Position numbers and translations under genes: made by a program. A stretch of DNA of 64,000 bases from a bacterium (GTDB lineage: Bacteria > Auribacterota > Auribacteria > Auribacterales > Auribacteraceae). Of the stretch, positions 28,819-37,663 are shown one piece after another. The stretch's first letter is position 1. Each line of letters starts with the position of its first letter. Under the pieces are notes generated by a model that worked only from the letters and a program-made list of their open reading frames with translations, was not told the DNA's origin and made no database searches. Location: assembly GCA_024233545.1 (NCBI GenBank), contig JACKPL010000002.1:1-64000 (forward strand), in the 5' to 3' direction.

Positions 28819-29442
28819 TCATTTTGGAATTTTTGCTTTCGCCTGATCTTTCATAGACTTGGCATACTTGATATGTGCTTTTCGTTGTTTCGGTTCAGTG
28901 ATATTTGCATTTTTGATTTTATTGATAATCTCCGCTATCCGTATATCATCAAAAACAATATCACAAAATCGCTTTATGTATCTTACCATAGCTCTTGAAT
29001 ACATTACATATTCAGGCATTTCGGTTTTAAATGTACCGTCGGTAAACACTATCATTGAATGTATGGCATTCTCTTTAAGGATATCGTTTAATGCTTTTAT
29101 GTGCCGTTTGTTTTGACTGATAGGATTATAAAACTTAAATTTGTTTCTGCCAAAAACCTGAGTCCATTGATATTGACTTTCTTTTCCGTAAATCCAGCCC
29201 TGATAATTTTTTGTCTCTATGGAAAATATCCCATAAGGTGAAACAACAATATGATCTATTTGAGAGGTATTTTCGTCATTGGGCAATAGAATGTCATGCA
29301 AGACAAGATATTCTGCCGGTAATTTTTTAAGACTTCTTTTGACAATCCACTCACCTATGCATCCTCTAAATTTTGGGCTGGTTAAGATTGTCTTTATCAA
29401 GATGAACAAAATTAAACAGATAACAATTTGTGGAAAATTCAT
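28819..29442 (-). CDS. NERD-domain membrane-anchored protein
   Basis: 207 intact residues. An N-terminal membrane segment (IVICLILFILIKTIL) precedes the NERD nuclease-related core: GEWIVKRSLKKLP, TSQIDHIVVSPYGIFSIETK, NYQGWIYG, YNPISQNKRHIKAL. The conserved Asp/Glu/Lys set is present in IDH...IETK. The middle matches the broken NERD gene at 5540-6300, but this one lacks the C-terminal zinc finger. It is divergent from the MerR-type gene and separated from it by 278 bases. NERD proteins are thought to act on DNA; the exact role is unknown. Confidence 0.8.
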   Translation of the reverse strand: MNFPQIVICLILFILIKTILTSPKFRGCIGEWIVKRSLKKLPAEYLVLHDILLPNDENTSQIDHIVVSPYGIFSIETKNYQGWIYGKESQYQWTQVFGRNKFKFYNPISQNKRHIKALNDILKENAIHSMIVFTDGTFKTEMPEYVMYSRAMVRYIKRFCDIVFDDIRIAEIINKIKNANITEPKQRKAHIKYAKSMKDQAKAKIPK

Positions 29443-29650
29443 ATAATCTCCTATATAGAAATAGGTCGGTCATAGAGATAGAAAACTTAAAAATAAATTA
29501 ACTCTCTTCTTTCAATTCATTCTGATTTATCCCCGATAATAATACTTAATCATACTGGCTCATACTTATATTTCCCTATCTCACTTTGGGATATGTCCAA
29601 TAGCTTCATTATCTAATTTTTAAAAAATTAAAGAAAATGCTATTTTTCTC

Positions 29651-29681
29651 TTGACAAAATATCTAACATGGATGTTAGTAT
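29651..29681 (+). promoter_or_regulatory. MerR-type promoter with dyad operator in a 19-bp spacer
   Basis: TTGACA (29651-29656) and TAGTAT (29676-29681) are 19 bp apart, the over-long spacing typical of promoters controlled by MerR proteins. The spacer contains CTAACATGGATGTTAG (29663-29678), perfect 7-bp arms around GG. A third half-site ATGTTAG lies at 29701-29707, just before the gene. It drives the MerR-type gene and probably the operon after it. Confidence 0.75.
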
Positions 29682-29720
29682 TATCCAATATATGACATTA
29701 ATGTTAGTTATAAGGAAAGT

Positions 29721-30509
29721 ATGGAAATGAAAATAAAAGATGATAAAAATATTTTTCAATGGGCTTGGGAACAGCGGCAAAAGGGCGTTGATCCTGATGA
29801 ACCTCTATATTCTATGGCTGAAACTATTGCTATTTTGACTACATATTCTGATCCAAAAGCTTCTGAAAAAAAAATTAGAGATTATGAAAGAGATGGTGTT
29901 GTCTCACCTTACAGAACAGAAGGAAAACACAGGACTTTTTCTGTCAGCAATATTCTTTCAATACATCTTATGATGCAAGGAACCAAATACTTGGGAGGTA
30001 AGAAAAATACCATTCCAATAGTAAAGTTATATGAGCTTTCCAGACGACAACCTAAAAAGAAGGAACCGAGAGTATTTGATTATGATCCGACCGTTCCCAG
30101 TGTTGCTAAAATCCATGATTTATTACATGAGCCTCTTTTAAATAACCCCATAGAGCAAGCAGTGCAAGTTATTCGAATAATAAGAAAGATTGATACTCTC
30201 TTGCATCTCAATGAATTTATGAGACGCTATAATTTTGCTTTTAAATGTGATGAAAGCGAACTGATTGAAGTAGAGCGTAAAGGAAAGAAAGAAAAAATTG
30301 CACCGCCCGTAATTGAATGGGAAAGCGTTAAGAAAGCAATAGCATGGAATAATTTTTATTATGCGGAAATGAAAGTTAAAGAAGAACGAAAACCTAAGAC
30401 TAAAGAAGAATGGGATGAATTTGATAATAACGTAAATCAAAAAATCTATAAATGGCTTAAGAAAGGAGGATATATCGTAGAATTGTCAAAAAAAGAGAAA
30501 AAGTCATAA
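29721..30509 (+). CDS. MerR-family transcriptional regulator with long C-terminal domain
   Basis: 262 residues. Residues about 28-75 (YSMAETIAIL, KASEKKIRDYERDGVVSPYR, KHRTFSVSNILSI) form the MerR winged-helix DNA-binding domain. The C-terminal 180 residues are helical and charged with no known sensor motif. A promoter with a MerR-style 19-bp spacer and central dyad lies just upstream, so autoregulation is likely. Next come the lysine-rich peptide and the E2-E1-JAB operon on the same strand, 93 bases later, so it probably controls them. In-frame ATG 29727 is an alternative start. Confidence 0.75.
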   Translation: MEMKIKDDKNIFQWAWEQRQKGVDPDEPLYSMAETIAILTTYSDPKASEKKIRDYERDGVVSPYRTEGKHRTFSVSNILSIHLMMQGTKYLGGKKNTIPIVKLYELSRRQPKKKEPRVFDYDPTVPSVAKIHDLLHEPLLNNPIEQAVQVIRIIRKIDTLLHLNEFMRRYNFAFKCDESELIEVERKGKKEKIAPPVIEWESVKKAIAWNNFYYAEMKVKEERKPKTKEEWDEFDNNVNQKIYKWLKKGGYIVELSKKEKKS

Positions 30510-30602
30510 ATAAAACAGATTAAGTGAGGTTGTAAAATCAAGAGGGCACAACCAACATTTGTTTTTGGTCGTTTCTTTTAAAAAAATTCATCAAGGAGAA
30601 AA

Positions 30603-30737
30603 ATGATGACAAAGAAAATTGAAAATAAAAAAATAGCCCGTAGTGCAGTTACTGGACAATTTGTAAAAAAGTCTTATGCGATAAAGCATCCTAATAAAAC
30701 AGTAATGGAAACGATAAAAAGCACGAAAAAGAAATAA
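30603..30737 (+). CDS. 44-residue lysine-rich protein (RSAVTGQF family)
   Basis: MMTKKIENKKIARSAVTGQF, then VKKSYAIKHPNKTVMETIKS and TKKK. The ARSAxTGxFV...A..HPxxTV.ET pattern is a widespread family of tiny proteins of unknown function; the relatives at 2901 and 3961 share its frame. Start has AAGGAG upstream (ATG 30603 or 30606). It is the first gene of the run leading to the E2-E1-JAB fusion and lies 20 bases before the TM gene. It lacks a beta-grasp length or a Gly-Gly tail, so it is not a ubiquitin-like protein. Confidence 0.65.
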   Translation: MMTKKIENKKIARSAVTGQFVKKSYAIKHPNKTVMETIKSTKKK

Positions 30738-30757
30738 ATTTTATTGAAGGGTTATTT

Positions 30758-31498
30758 ATGAATCTTGGAAAAAGCAATAAAATTAGATGGTGGGATGAAT
30801 ATGAAATAAAAGCCAGATATATTCCAACTTTTTTATCAGTTATTCCAATAGTTCATTGTTTAGTTTTATTTCTAGGTGTATCGTTCTGGTCAGAATTATG
30901 CGGAAACATTACTTGGATGCTCATTACGAATTTAAGTCTTGCTTTTATTCTTATGCTTTCGTTTGTCCAGGTTCAGTGTGGTTTTGCGAAGCATTGGATA
31001 GAGGAATCTGTTTTTGGCAAAGGTGGAGAACAATTTCCAACTACAGATATGCTTCTCTATAATGGGGGATTAATTTCTATAGAAAGAAAGGAACAAATTA
31101 GGGATAAAATTACTAAGTTATTTGGTTGCATTTTTTCAACTAAAAGCGAAGAAAGTAACAATCCTGCCAATGCAAGATTACAAGCTCGTGAAGCTGTTGG
31201 ACATGTTAGGAAGATTGTGGGCAAAGGTGTAATGACTCATCAATACAATATTCGGTATGGTTTTTTTAGAAATTTAATTGCTGGTATGATTTGGAGTGCA
31301 ACTGGATCAACCGGTTGTGTAATAATTTATGCAATGGCCAATAATTGGAGGCCTGCGGTTTTTTTTATTATTTGGTGCTTCGTTTGTCTTGCCATGTTTT
31401 TTCTTAAAAATAAGATTTTAAAAAAGGTTGCGTTTGGCTATGCAGATAGCCTATTTAATGAATTTTTGGATCAATATAAAAATAAAGGAGATAGATGA
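30758..31498 (+). CDS. four-TM membrane protein of the E2-E1-JAB operon
   Basis: 246 residues with two pairs of membrane segments: about 26-45 and 50-75 (FLSVIPIVHCLVLFLG; MLITNLSLAFILMLSF), then 170-193 and 197-220 (AGMIWSATGSTGCVIIYAMA; FFIIWCFVCLAMFFL). About 95 soluble residues lie between, with basic helices (ARLQAREAVGHVRKIVGKG). No enzyme motif. Its stop overlaps the start of the metallo-beta-lactamase-fold gene. In defence operons such membrane proteins are often the effector, but here that is inferred from position only. Confidence 0.7.
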   Translation: MNLGKSNKIRWWDEYEIKARYIPTFLSVIPIVHCLVLFLGVSFWSELCGNITWMLITNLSLAFILMLSFVQVQCGFAKHWIEESVFGKGGEQFPTTDMLLYNGGLISIERKEQIRDKITKLFGCIFSTKSEESNNPANARLQAREAVGHVRKIVGKGVMTHQYNIRYGFFRNLIAGMIWSATGSTGCVIIYAMANNWRPAVFFIIWCFVCLAMFFLKNKILKKVAFGYADSLFNEFLDQYKNKGDR

Positions 31499-32661
31499 TG
31501 GCTAATTCAATAATTACCTTTTTCCCCGTAGGTAAAAAGAATTGAGGCATAACTATTATTATATTAAATGATTTAAATGAGACAACTATTTTGATTTATT
31601 GCTCTATTGGCGATGAATCAATTGCTGATCACTGTGATGTTAACCAAGAACTTCGGGATCGCCTGCCGACAGATTCAAATGGACGACCATATATAGATGC
31701 TTTTATATTAACTCATAGGCATGATGATCATTTGAAGGGTTTTCAAGAGCAATTTCATTTAGGTTCAATTGAAGAGTATAAAGATGATGAAGAAGAGTTG
31801 AAAATTATCATCAGAGAACTATGGAGTAGCCATAATTTTTGGAAACCTTCTTCAACTAACTATGAATTATGTGATGATGCCAAGGCATTTAACAAAGAGA
31901 TGAAACGTCGGGTGAAGTTGTTTGAAGATAACAAAGTTTTACAAAGTGAAGGAGATCGAGCAATTATTATAGGCAAAGACCCTGATGGGAAAACAGATAA
32001 TCTTAGCGAAATAAATTATGATATCGGTGATACTTTTACAAAAATAAATAATCGCAATATTTCATCAAAGATTAGTGGTTTTATTCTTAGTCCAATCGAA
32101 CAACAAAAAAATGAAGATGACGAATGCTTTAATGATAAAAATCGTCAGAGTATCGTAATTCAATTTACTATTAAACAAGGAGAATATGAAAATAAACTCT
32201 TGATGACTGCCGATGCGGAATGTCTTGTGTGGGAGACTCTTTGGGGAAAATATAAAAATGATGTGGATAAATTAAAATATGATATTCTTTATGCTCCTCA
32301 CCATTGTTCTTGGCATTCATTATCGTATGACAGTCAATCGGAGGATGACAATCCACAGATTTGTGAAGATGCAAAAAAAGCTTTAAGTCAGAACAAAGAA
32401 GGGGCTTTTATTGTTTCGCAAAGCAAGATTATAAAAGGTGCCGACCAAGATCCTCCAAGTGAAGCAGCTAAAGACGAATATGTAAGCATTGTTGGTGAAG
32501 ATCAATTTATCTGTACGAATGAACATCCTAATGAGAAGAAACCAGAACCTCTTGAATTCAATCTTACAGGAGATGGGCCTCAAGAAAAAGGTGTTAAGGA
32601 AAAATCAAAATTATCTGTAGCTGCTTTGGCATCAACCAAAGAGGCATACCCGCATGGATGA
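31495..32661 (+). pseudogene. metallo-beta-lactamase-fold protein with an in-frame TGA
   Basis: The natural start is ATG 31495 or 31498, with AAAGGAG upstream and overlap with the TM gene stop. The frame reads MANSIITFFPVGKKN, TGA at 31543-31545, then GITIIILNDLNETTILIYCS and runs on to 32661, about 385 residues. The MBL metal motif HRHDDH is intact (about residues 73-78), with later ligands DAE and HHCSWHS. An NGG Gly is expected where TGA stands (GGA to TGA). The gene overlaps the E2-E1-JAB start (ATGGATGA). It may be inactivated, or start downstream at 31591 with a cut first strand, which I think less likely. Confidence 0.75.
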
Positions 32662-34741
32662 ATTTTGGTTGAAAAAAGCCAAGAAATACATACAAGAACA
32701 CAATGCATTTGAGGATGTATCAGAGCTTACTACCTCTGCTGAAAATATAACTATTTCAGCAACTGTTTCGGTTGGTTTGCCTAGTAAATTTATAAAAGCC
32801 GGAATTACTGATATTGGAGTTAAAAATAAAGAAGAAGTTAGTTTTATCTTTACTGATCAGTTCCCGTTGGTGGCTCCAAACATTCTGTTAAGAAATGACT
32901 TTCCAAGATGTTTTCCACATATCAATCCGTCTGAATATAACGTCTCTCCTTGTATCTACGAAGGAAATATTTCAGAGCTTTTACAACAATCTGAGTGGAT
33001 GAATGGTCTTCTGAATCAGTTAGTCGATTGGCTTGAGAAAGCTGCCTCAAATGACTTAATGAACTATGAGCAAGGCTGGGCACCAATGAGAAACGATCAT
33101 TTCTCTGGATATATTCTTTATGATCCTAGTGAAGTGCTTGATGCGTTTAGAGAAAAGAATAGCTTATTTGTATATCGTAAGTTTGATTATGAAGATCGTA
33201 ATACTATTATTATAGTAAATAGTCTTTTTGGTCCTGAAAAAAGAAAAAATGCACATGCTTTATTTGTATCTACGACAGACATAATCGCTACTTACTGTCC
33301 TAATCCAATAACAAATTTAGCAGAACTTTATAAGTATGCAATTTCAGTAGGGATTCAAGATTTAAAAAAAATAGTTGAAGAAATTGATCTGAAGAATATA
33401 GAAGAAAATAAATTATTTGTAATATTGGCTGTGGAAAGGCCAATTAATCTGATCAGTTCAAATTGCAAATTTGAATTTTTAAATTTTGTCATTCATAAAT
33501 CAGAGCATAGAAGAAAAAAGAAGAGAGAATTAAAAAGAACATTACCTGAGTGTAAAGTAGGAATGTTATCACACATTTCAGATAGATCACCAGAACTCTT
33601 AAAACAGCTTTCTGGAACAAAAACAAAACTTAATGATAAGAAAAGTATCGCATTGGTTGGATGCGGAAGTCTTGGTTCTAAAATAGGAATACACTTAGCT
33701 CGTAATGGAAATAATCCATTTTTATGTATTGATCCCGATATTTTTATGCCACATAATAATGCTCGTCATGCATTGACTTTAACATGGTCACAAAACAAGG
33801 CTGAGCTATTATCAGTATCTATAAATAGTATTGTTAATGTAAAACCAAGGGTTATTGCAGAACCTGCATTAAAGGCAGATTTCACTGGTTCTCGAATAAT
33901 CATTGAAACTACAGCTTCTTTGTCAGTCAGGAACTTTTTAATGAGTAGGACAGATCTACCGTCAATTGTTTCTGGAGCTTTATATGGCAAAGGGAGATAT
34001 GGATTATTGCTTTTGGAGAATAAATCAAAAACGACTCGATTAATTGATATTTGGGCAAATTTATATTATGCCTCTCTGTCAAATGCATTATTACGGACAA
34101 TCTTATTTTTTTCAGATACAAATAGTGTACAAGTCGGGCAATCTTGTAGTTCTCAAACAATGATTGTTGATGATGCTCGAATTTCTCTTATGGCTGCAAC
34201 AATGAGTCTTAAAATTCAAAATGTTCTTGAGAATGGTTTATCAAAAAACGGAGAAATCTTATTTATAAAATATGATGATAATTATTCTTTAACCAGTGAA
34301 TTAGTATCTGTTCCTGAATATATAGAAGTTAATTCTATTGACAAGCGCGATTGGAAAGTTCGTCTTTCGCAATCAGCGCATAATCAAATGAAAGATATCA
34401 TGCATCATAAAGGTGCTAATGAAACAGGTGGCGTATTATTAGGTTCAGTATTTTTATATGCAAAAACAGTTGTTGTGACAGGTATTATACCATCTCCACC
34501 CGATAGCATCGAAAAACCGACTTTGTTTGTATTAGGAACGGAAGGATTAGAAAAAACAATAAAAGATATAGAGAAGAAAACTAATGGAAAAGTTACATAT
34601 CTTGGTACTTGGCATAGCCATCCAAGTGGAGGAACAGCTTCGCAGACAGATCATAACACCTACGAAAGACTTTTATTTGTTAGAAATTATGAACCGACTG
34701 TCTGTCTTATTGTAAGTCAGGATGAGATAATTTTAGTGTAA
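32654..34741 (+). CDS. E2-E1-JAB triple fusion (ubiquitin-conjugation-like)
   Basis: 695 intact residues. An E2/UBC-like domain (1-150) has HINPSEY...SPCIYEG with likely catalytic Cys100. A linker domain spans about 150-300. The E1/ThiF domain (about 320-540) has nucleotide-binding VGCGSLGSK (335-343), CIDPD (Asp360), NNARH (Arg371) and a Cys at 498 (GQSCSSQ). The JAB/MPN isopeptidase domain (560-695) has ETGGVLLG (Glu590) and HSHPSGG...SQTD (His654, His656, Asp666). Such fusions were described in bacterial ubiquitin-like operons by Aravind and co-workers. CBASS Cap2/Cap3 use the same three activities, but no cyclase is present here. It could attach or cleave a modifier, or process cellular targets. 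Confidence 0.9.
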   Translation: MDEFWLKKAKKYIQEHNAFEDVSELTTSAENITISATVSVGLPSKFIKAGITDIGVKNKEEVSFIFTDQFPLVAPNILLRNDFPRCFPHINPSEYNVSPCIYEGNISELLQQSEWMNGLLNQLVDWLEKAASNDLMNYEQGWAPMRNDHFSGYILYDPSEVLDAFREKNSLFVYRKFDYEDRNTIIIVNSLFGPEKRKNAHALFVSTTDIIATYCPNPITNLAELYKYAISVGIQDLKKIVEEIDLKNIEENKLFVILAVERPINLISSNCKFEFLNFVIHKSEHRRKKKRELKRTLPECKVGMLSHISDRSPELLKQLSGTKTKLNDKKSIALVGCGSLGSKIGIHLARNGNNPFLCIDPDIFMPHNNARHALTLTWSQNKAELLSVSINSIVNVKPRVIAEPALKADFTGSRIIIETTASLSVRNFLMSRTDLPSIVSGALYGKGRYGLLLLENKSKTTRLIDIWANLYYASLSNALLRTILFFSDTNSVQVGQSCSSQTMIVDDARISLMAATMSLKIQNVLENGLSKNGEILFIKYDDNYSLTSELVSVPEYIEVNSIDKRDWKVRLSQSAHNQMKDIMHHKGANETGGVLLGSVFLYAKTVVVTGIIPSPPDSIEKPTLFVLGTEGLEKTIKDIEKKTNGKVTYLGTWHSHPSGGTASQTDHNTYERLLFVRNYEPTVCLIVSQDEIILV

Positions 34742-34824
34742 CTTTCTATGAAATAAATATGTAAGGAAGATATTTATATATCCTCATTATAACTTAAAAT
34801 CTGAACTATTTAACATTAGTCAAA

Positions 34825-35486
34825 ATGAAAAAAGCAAATGAACCTATCTTAGCAAAGAAGATTAAAGAACTGAGGCGCCATCTGGATGACTATAAATCAT
34901 TGTCGTCAGCAATACTTCAAGCAGATGGAGGCGCCTTATTTCCAATAGATATGCTCTCGACAGCTGTTATCCACAGATCAATGTGTCTTATATCAGGCTT
35001 TTGCGAATTGATAGAAAAAAAGAACTTTATTTGTGCTGCTCCTTTAGTTCGATTGATGCTTGACAACCTTCTAAGGTTTTATGCTGCATGGTTGGTAGAT
35101 AAACCCCATGAATTTGCGATAAAATATTAGATGGAAAAGAGGTGAGAAAAATTAAAGACCGCAATGGCAATAATCTAACAGATAATTATTTAACAAAGCA
35201 GTTATCAAAAGAATATAAATGGATTCTGAACACTTATCGTGAAACATCAGGTTACATTCATCTTTCTTCAAAACATTATTTTAATACCTTAAAAGAATTT
35301 GATGGTAATACTGGGACTTTGACGTTTGCAATTAGCGATAAAGATACCTGTGTTAAAGAAGAGTTCTATTTAGAAGCAGTAAATGCAATGATAGCAATAT
35401 CAATAGCTATTATGCGGTATTTGCATGGCTGGTCACATACTAAAGAAACTTATTCTATTTCAACCAAATTTAATGAGAAAAAGTAA
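34825..35486 (+). pseudogene. unknown helical protein, one frameshift
   Basis: Pieces 34825-35130 (KKIKELRRHLDDYKSLSSAI, MCLISGFCELIEKKN) and 35142-35486 (ETSGYIHLSSKHYFNTLKEF) join into about 220 residues if one base is added in the A4 run at 35121-35124, giving AIKILDGKEVRKIKDRNG across the break. It is helical and cytosolic and resembles the uncharacterised proteins often found in defence loci, but I cannot name it. It lies 84 bases after the E2-E1-JAB gene on the same strand, so it may belong to that operon. Confidence 0.5.
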
Positions 35487-35512
35487 ATTTCGGCTGAAAA
35501 TAAATAAATTAT

Positions 35513-36580
35513 TCACTCCCTCCAATAATGCCTAATCACACCCCCAAGCCGTGACTCACACCTAACCTCCCCACTCCCATTCTGGACATGACCAATAGTC
35601 CCATTATCCAGCCCAGAGTGCGGGCGAAAATGATTATAATATGATACAAAATGTTTGATAAGATACTCAAAATGGCTCTGCCCGAAAATAAAAAACTTAT
35701 CCAATAATTCGCGCTGTACTATTCCTACCCAAGCCTCGCTATATGGATTCAAGTTTGGACTTTTGTAGGGCAGCTTCTTTACTTTGGTATTATGAATCTT
35801 AAATATATCATCAAATTTGCCGGTAAATTTCTTGTCGCCATCACGAATCAAAATCTTTTTTGTATCGTCCTCAAAAAACTGCTCCATATACTTGGCACGA
35901 TTCACCATCCATAACTCCGAAGGATGATCGGTAATACCTGCTATATGAACCTGCCGTGTCCTTATATTGATAAAGAACAGGACAAACATGACCTTTTTGC
36001 CAAGCGGAGTCCATATCTCCCGTGAAAAGAAATCGCATCCCCAAAGGGTCTCAAAAGTCCTCTTCAGATAAGCGTCCCATGAATCGTCATATCGCTTCGG
36101 GGCAGGGTTCAGCCCGTGCTCAACCATAATCCGCTTTATAGTGTTTCTGCCTCGCCTCAATCCTAATTTTTTAAGCTCGCCCCTTATCCTTCCAAACCCC
36201 CAATCAAGGTTTTCTCTCGCCATTCGGAGTATTATCTCGATTACCTCCGCAGGAGTTCTTCTCGGTCTTCCTAACCGGACATTTTTATGTAGATTCCCTT
36301 CTTCAAAAGCATTGACCCATTTCCTGAATGTCTGGTAGCTCACAATGGAAATAATCTTTTTGATCGGGCCTCCGACAGCCAAGCCGTATTTTATTATCCT
36401 GAGTTTCTCTTCATAGGTTGTCCGAATCTGGTTGCCAAGTTTTGACCTGAGGATTTCATTCTCGACTTTCAGGTATTCATTCTGCCGGACAAGGTCGGCA
36501 TGAACCATCTGTCCGAGCATGGATAAAAAATATTGAAAAATTCCATTTTGTGGCGTATATATTAATGATGTTAACTGCAT
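35513..36580 (-). CDS. IS transposase with rve core, second copy
   Basis: Same architecture and much of the same sequence as the transposase at 4143-5195: LVRQNEYLKVENEILRSKLG coiled coil, HTH ending RLGRPRRT, DDE residues in GCDFF, IRDGD and SEAWVGIVQRE, and HFRPHSGLDN. ATG 36580 matches the start of the other copy; an earlier in-frame start at 36631 is unlikely. The gene appears intact. The copies differ at many positions, so they are old relatives and not a fresh duplication. Confidence 0.85.
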   Translation of the reverse strand: MQLTSLIYTPQNGIFQYFLSMLGQMVHADLVRQNEYLKVENEILRSKLGNQIRTTYEEKLRIIKYGLAVGGPIKKIISIVSYQTFRKWVNAFEEGNLHKNVRLGRPRRTPAEVIEIILRMARENLDWGFGRIRGELKKLGLRRGRNTIKRIMVEHGLNPAPKRYDDSWDAYLKRTFETLWGCDFFSREIWTPLGKKVMFVLFFINIRTRQVHIAGITDHPSELWMVNRAKYMEQFFEDDTKKILIRDGDKKFTGKFDDIFKIHNTKVKKLPYKSPNLNPYSEAWVGIVQRELLDKFFIFGQSHFEYLIKHFVSYYNHFRPHSGLDNGTIGHVQNGSGEVRCESRLGGVIRHYWRE

Positions 36581-36624
36581 TTTTTGATCCTTCAGAGTTT
36601 TAAAAATTATCCACAGTTTGACCT

Positions 36625-36660
36625 CAAACAAGAGGTCGCAAAATTATGGCACACCCCTGA
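36625..36660 (+). repeat. IS-end-related repeat, copy 4
   Basis: GAGGTCGCAAAATTATGGC then ACACCCCTGA, upstream of the second transposase. It differs from the copies at 6411 and 7121 by few bases in the core and supports their origin from this IS. Confidence 0.6.
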
Positions 36661-37196
36661 GCTAAGCTGAAAAAATAAAAAATTCATGATTTTTTGGCAA
36701 TCAGAAATTTTTTAATCTTTCCAACTTCCCTATTTCAAGCCGCTTCTATCATCTCTTTCATTTCATAAATAAGTATAATTTCTTCGATGATTTGGTTCGA
36801 TTTGCAAATGGCCGGGGGAGGTCGTAAACGGTTTTGGTCAAAAGAAGGCTCGAATTCAGCGTTGCGCCCAAAACTCAGCATAAATTAAAATAAAATGCTA
36901 TTTGACAGGAGGAAACGGTTTTCGTTTCCTCCTGTTTTATTCAAAGCGCAATACATGTGCTATCTTGAGTTTTACCTGTTAGAAAAGTAGGGCAGTTGTG
37001 ACAAGTTTGATTCGCCCCTATCCTACGCAAGATAACTTCAAAAGCTCTGCCTATTGCATGGTGCTAGGGCTCATTGATCTAAAACAAGAGCGAGTTTGCC
37101 CATAGACAATTACATATTTTAAATTGCGGACAAATAAGTAAATATGTTACAAATATGTTTGGTGTAGCAATTATTATTTTTTAAGGGGGAATTGTG
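36661..37196. other. island boundary, no gene seen
   Basis: No convincing reading frame. It contains the strong hairpin at 36905-36935 listed separately and, further on, a weak TTGTGA-17 bp-TATCCT promoter-like pair near 37,000. Base composition changes here from island to flanking chromosome. Confidence 0.4.
36905..36940 (+). terminator. strong hairpin followed by a T tract
   Basis: ACAGGAGGAAACG (36905-36917), loop GTTTT, CGTTTCCTCCTGT (36923-36935), then TTTATTC. A perfect 13-bp stem with T tail reads as a rho-independent terminator on the plus strand, yet no plus-strand gene lies just before it. It may end a small RNA or insulate the island edge. Confidence 0.6.
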
Positions 37197-37658
37197 ATGA
37201 AACATTTAAAATCTGTTTTGGGGTTTATTGCGGCGGTTAGTTTTGTAACAGGTTGTGCAAATATTCCTCATCATAAATTGTATGAAGGATCGTTACAACC
37301 GAATGAAGTTGCTATTTTAAGCAATACAGAATTTGTAAGCCGCAATGTTCACATCTTGGCAATCGACGGAGAACCCGGAACGGAAGGAAGTTTAGGGTTC
37401 AGCGAAAAAACCTACAATGACCAAGTATCAGGCAAGTATTATATCGAATTATTGCCGGGTACCCACACATTCAATCTCCAGTATGTAAATGTAACGTATC
37501 GAGCGCCTCACCAAACGGTGATCGAACATGATTTTGAAGCAGGGCATACCTATGTTATACAAAGCGATCTCATTAAAACCGATAACGGGCTCTTTCCTAA
37601 CGAAGTGAAATTATGGATTGAAGATATTACCGACCAAGTTCAATCTAATAAAAAATAA
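37197..37658 (+). CDS. small lipoprotein
   Basis: About 153 residues with signal peptide LKSVLGFIAAVSFVTGC ending in a lipobox (VTGC), so the mature protein is acylated at Cys, probably in the outer or inner membrane. The rest is beta-rich (KYYIELLPGTHTFNLQYVNV), like small lipoproteins with one beta-sandwich domain. ATG 37197 has AAGGGGGA at good spacing. It is convergent with the phosphorylase gene, whose stop lies 5 bases beyond. Confidence 0.75.
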   Translation: MKHLKSVLGFIAAVSFVTGCANIPHHKLYEGSLQPNEVAILSNTEFVSRNVHILAIDGEPGTEGSLGFSEKTYNDQVSGKYYIELLPGTHTFNLQYVNVTYRAPHQTVIEHDFEAGHTYVIQSDLIKTDNGLFPNEVKLWIEDITDQVQSNKK

Positions 37659-37663
37659 CCGCC

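Noticed and set aside
31543..31545. TGA read as glycine (alternative code) or selenocysteine
   Set aside because: Other genes, including this one and hsdS, use TGA as a stop, no SECIS-like hairpin follows, and a point mutation explains it.
29721..34741. CBASS type II system
   Set aside because: E1, E2 and JAB domains are present but no CD-NTase/cyclase or Cap4-like effector is encoded here.
36800..36890. tRNA-like stretch GGCTCGAATTCAGC
   Set aside because: The bases beside the TTCGAAT-like loop do not pair into a T-stem and no acceptor or anticodon stem can be drawn.
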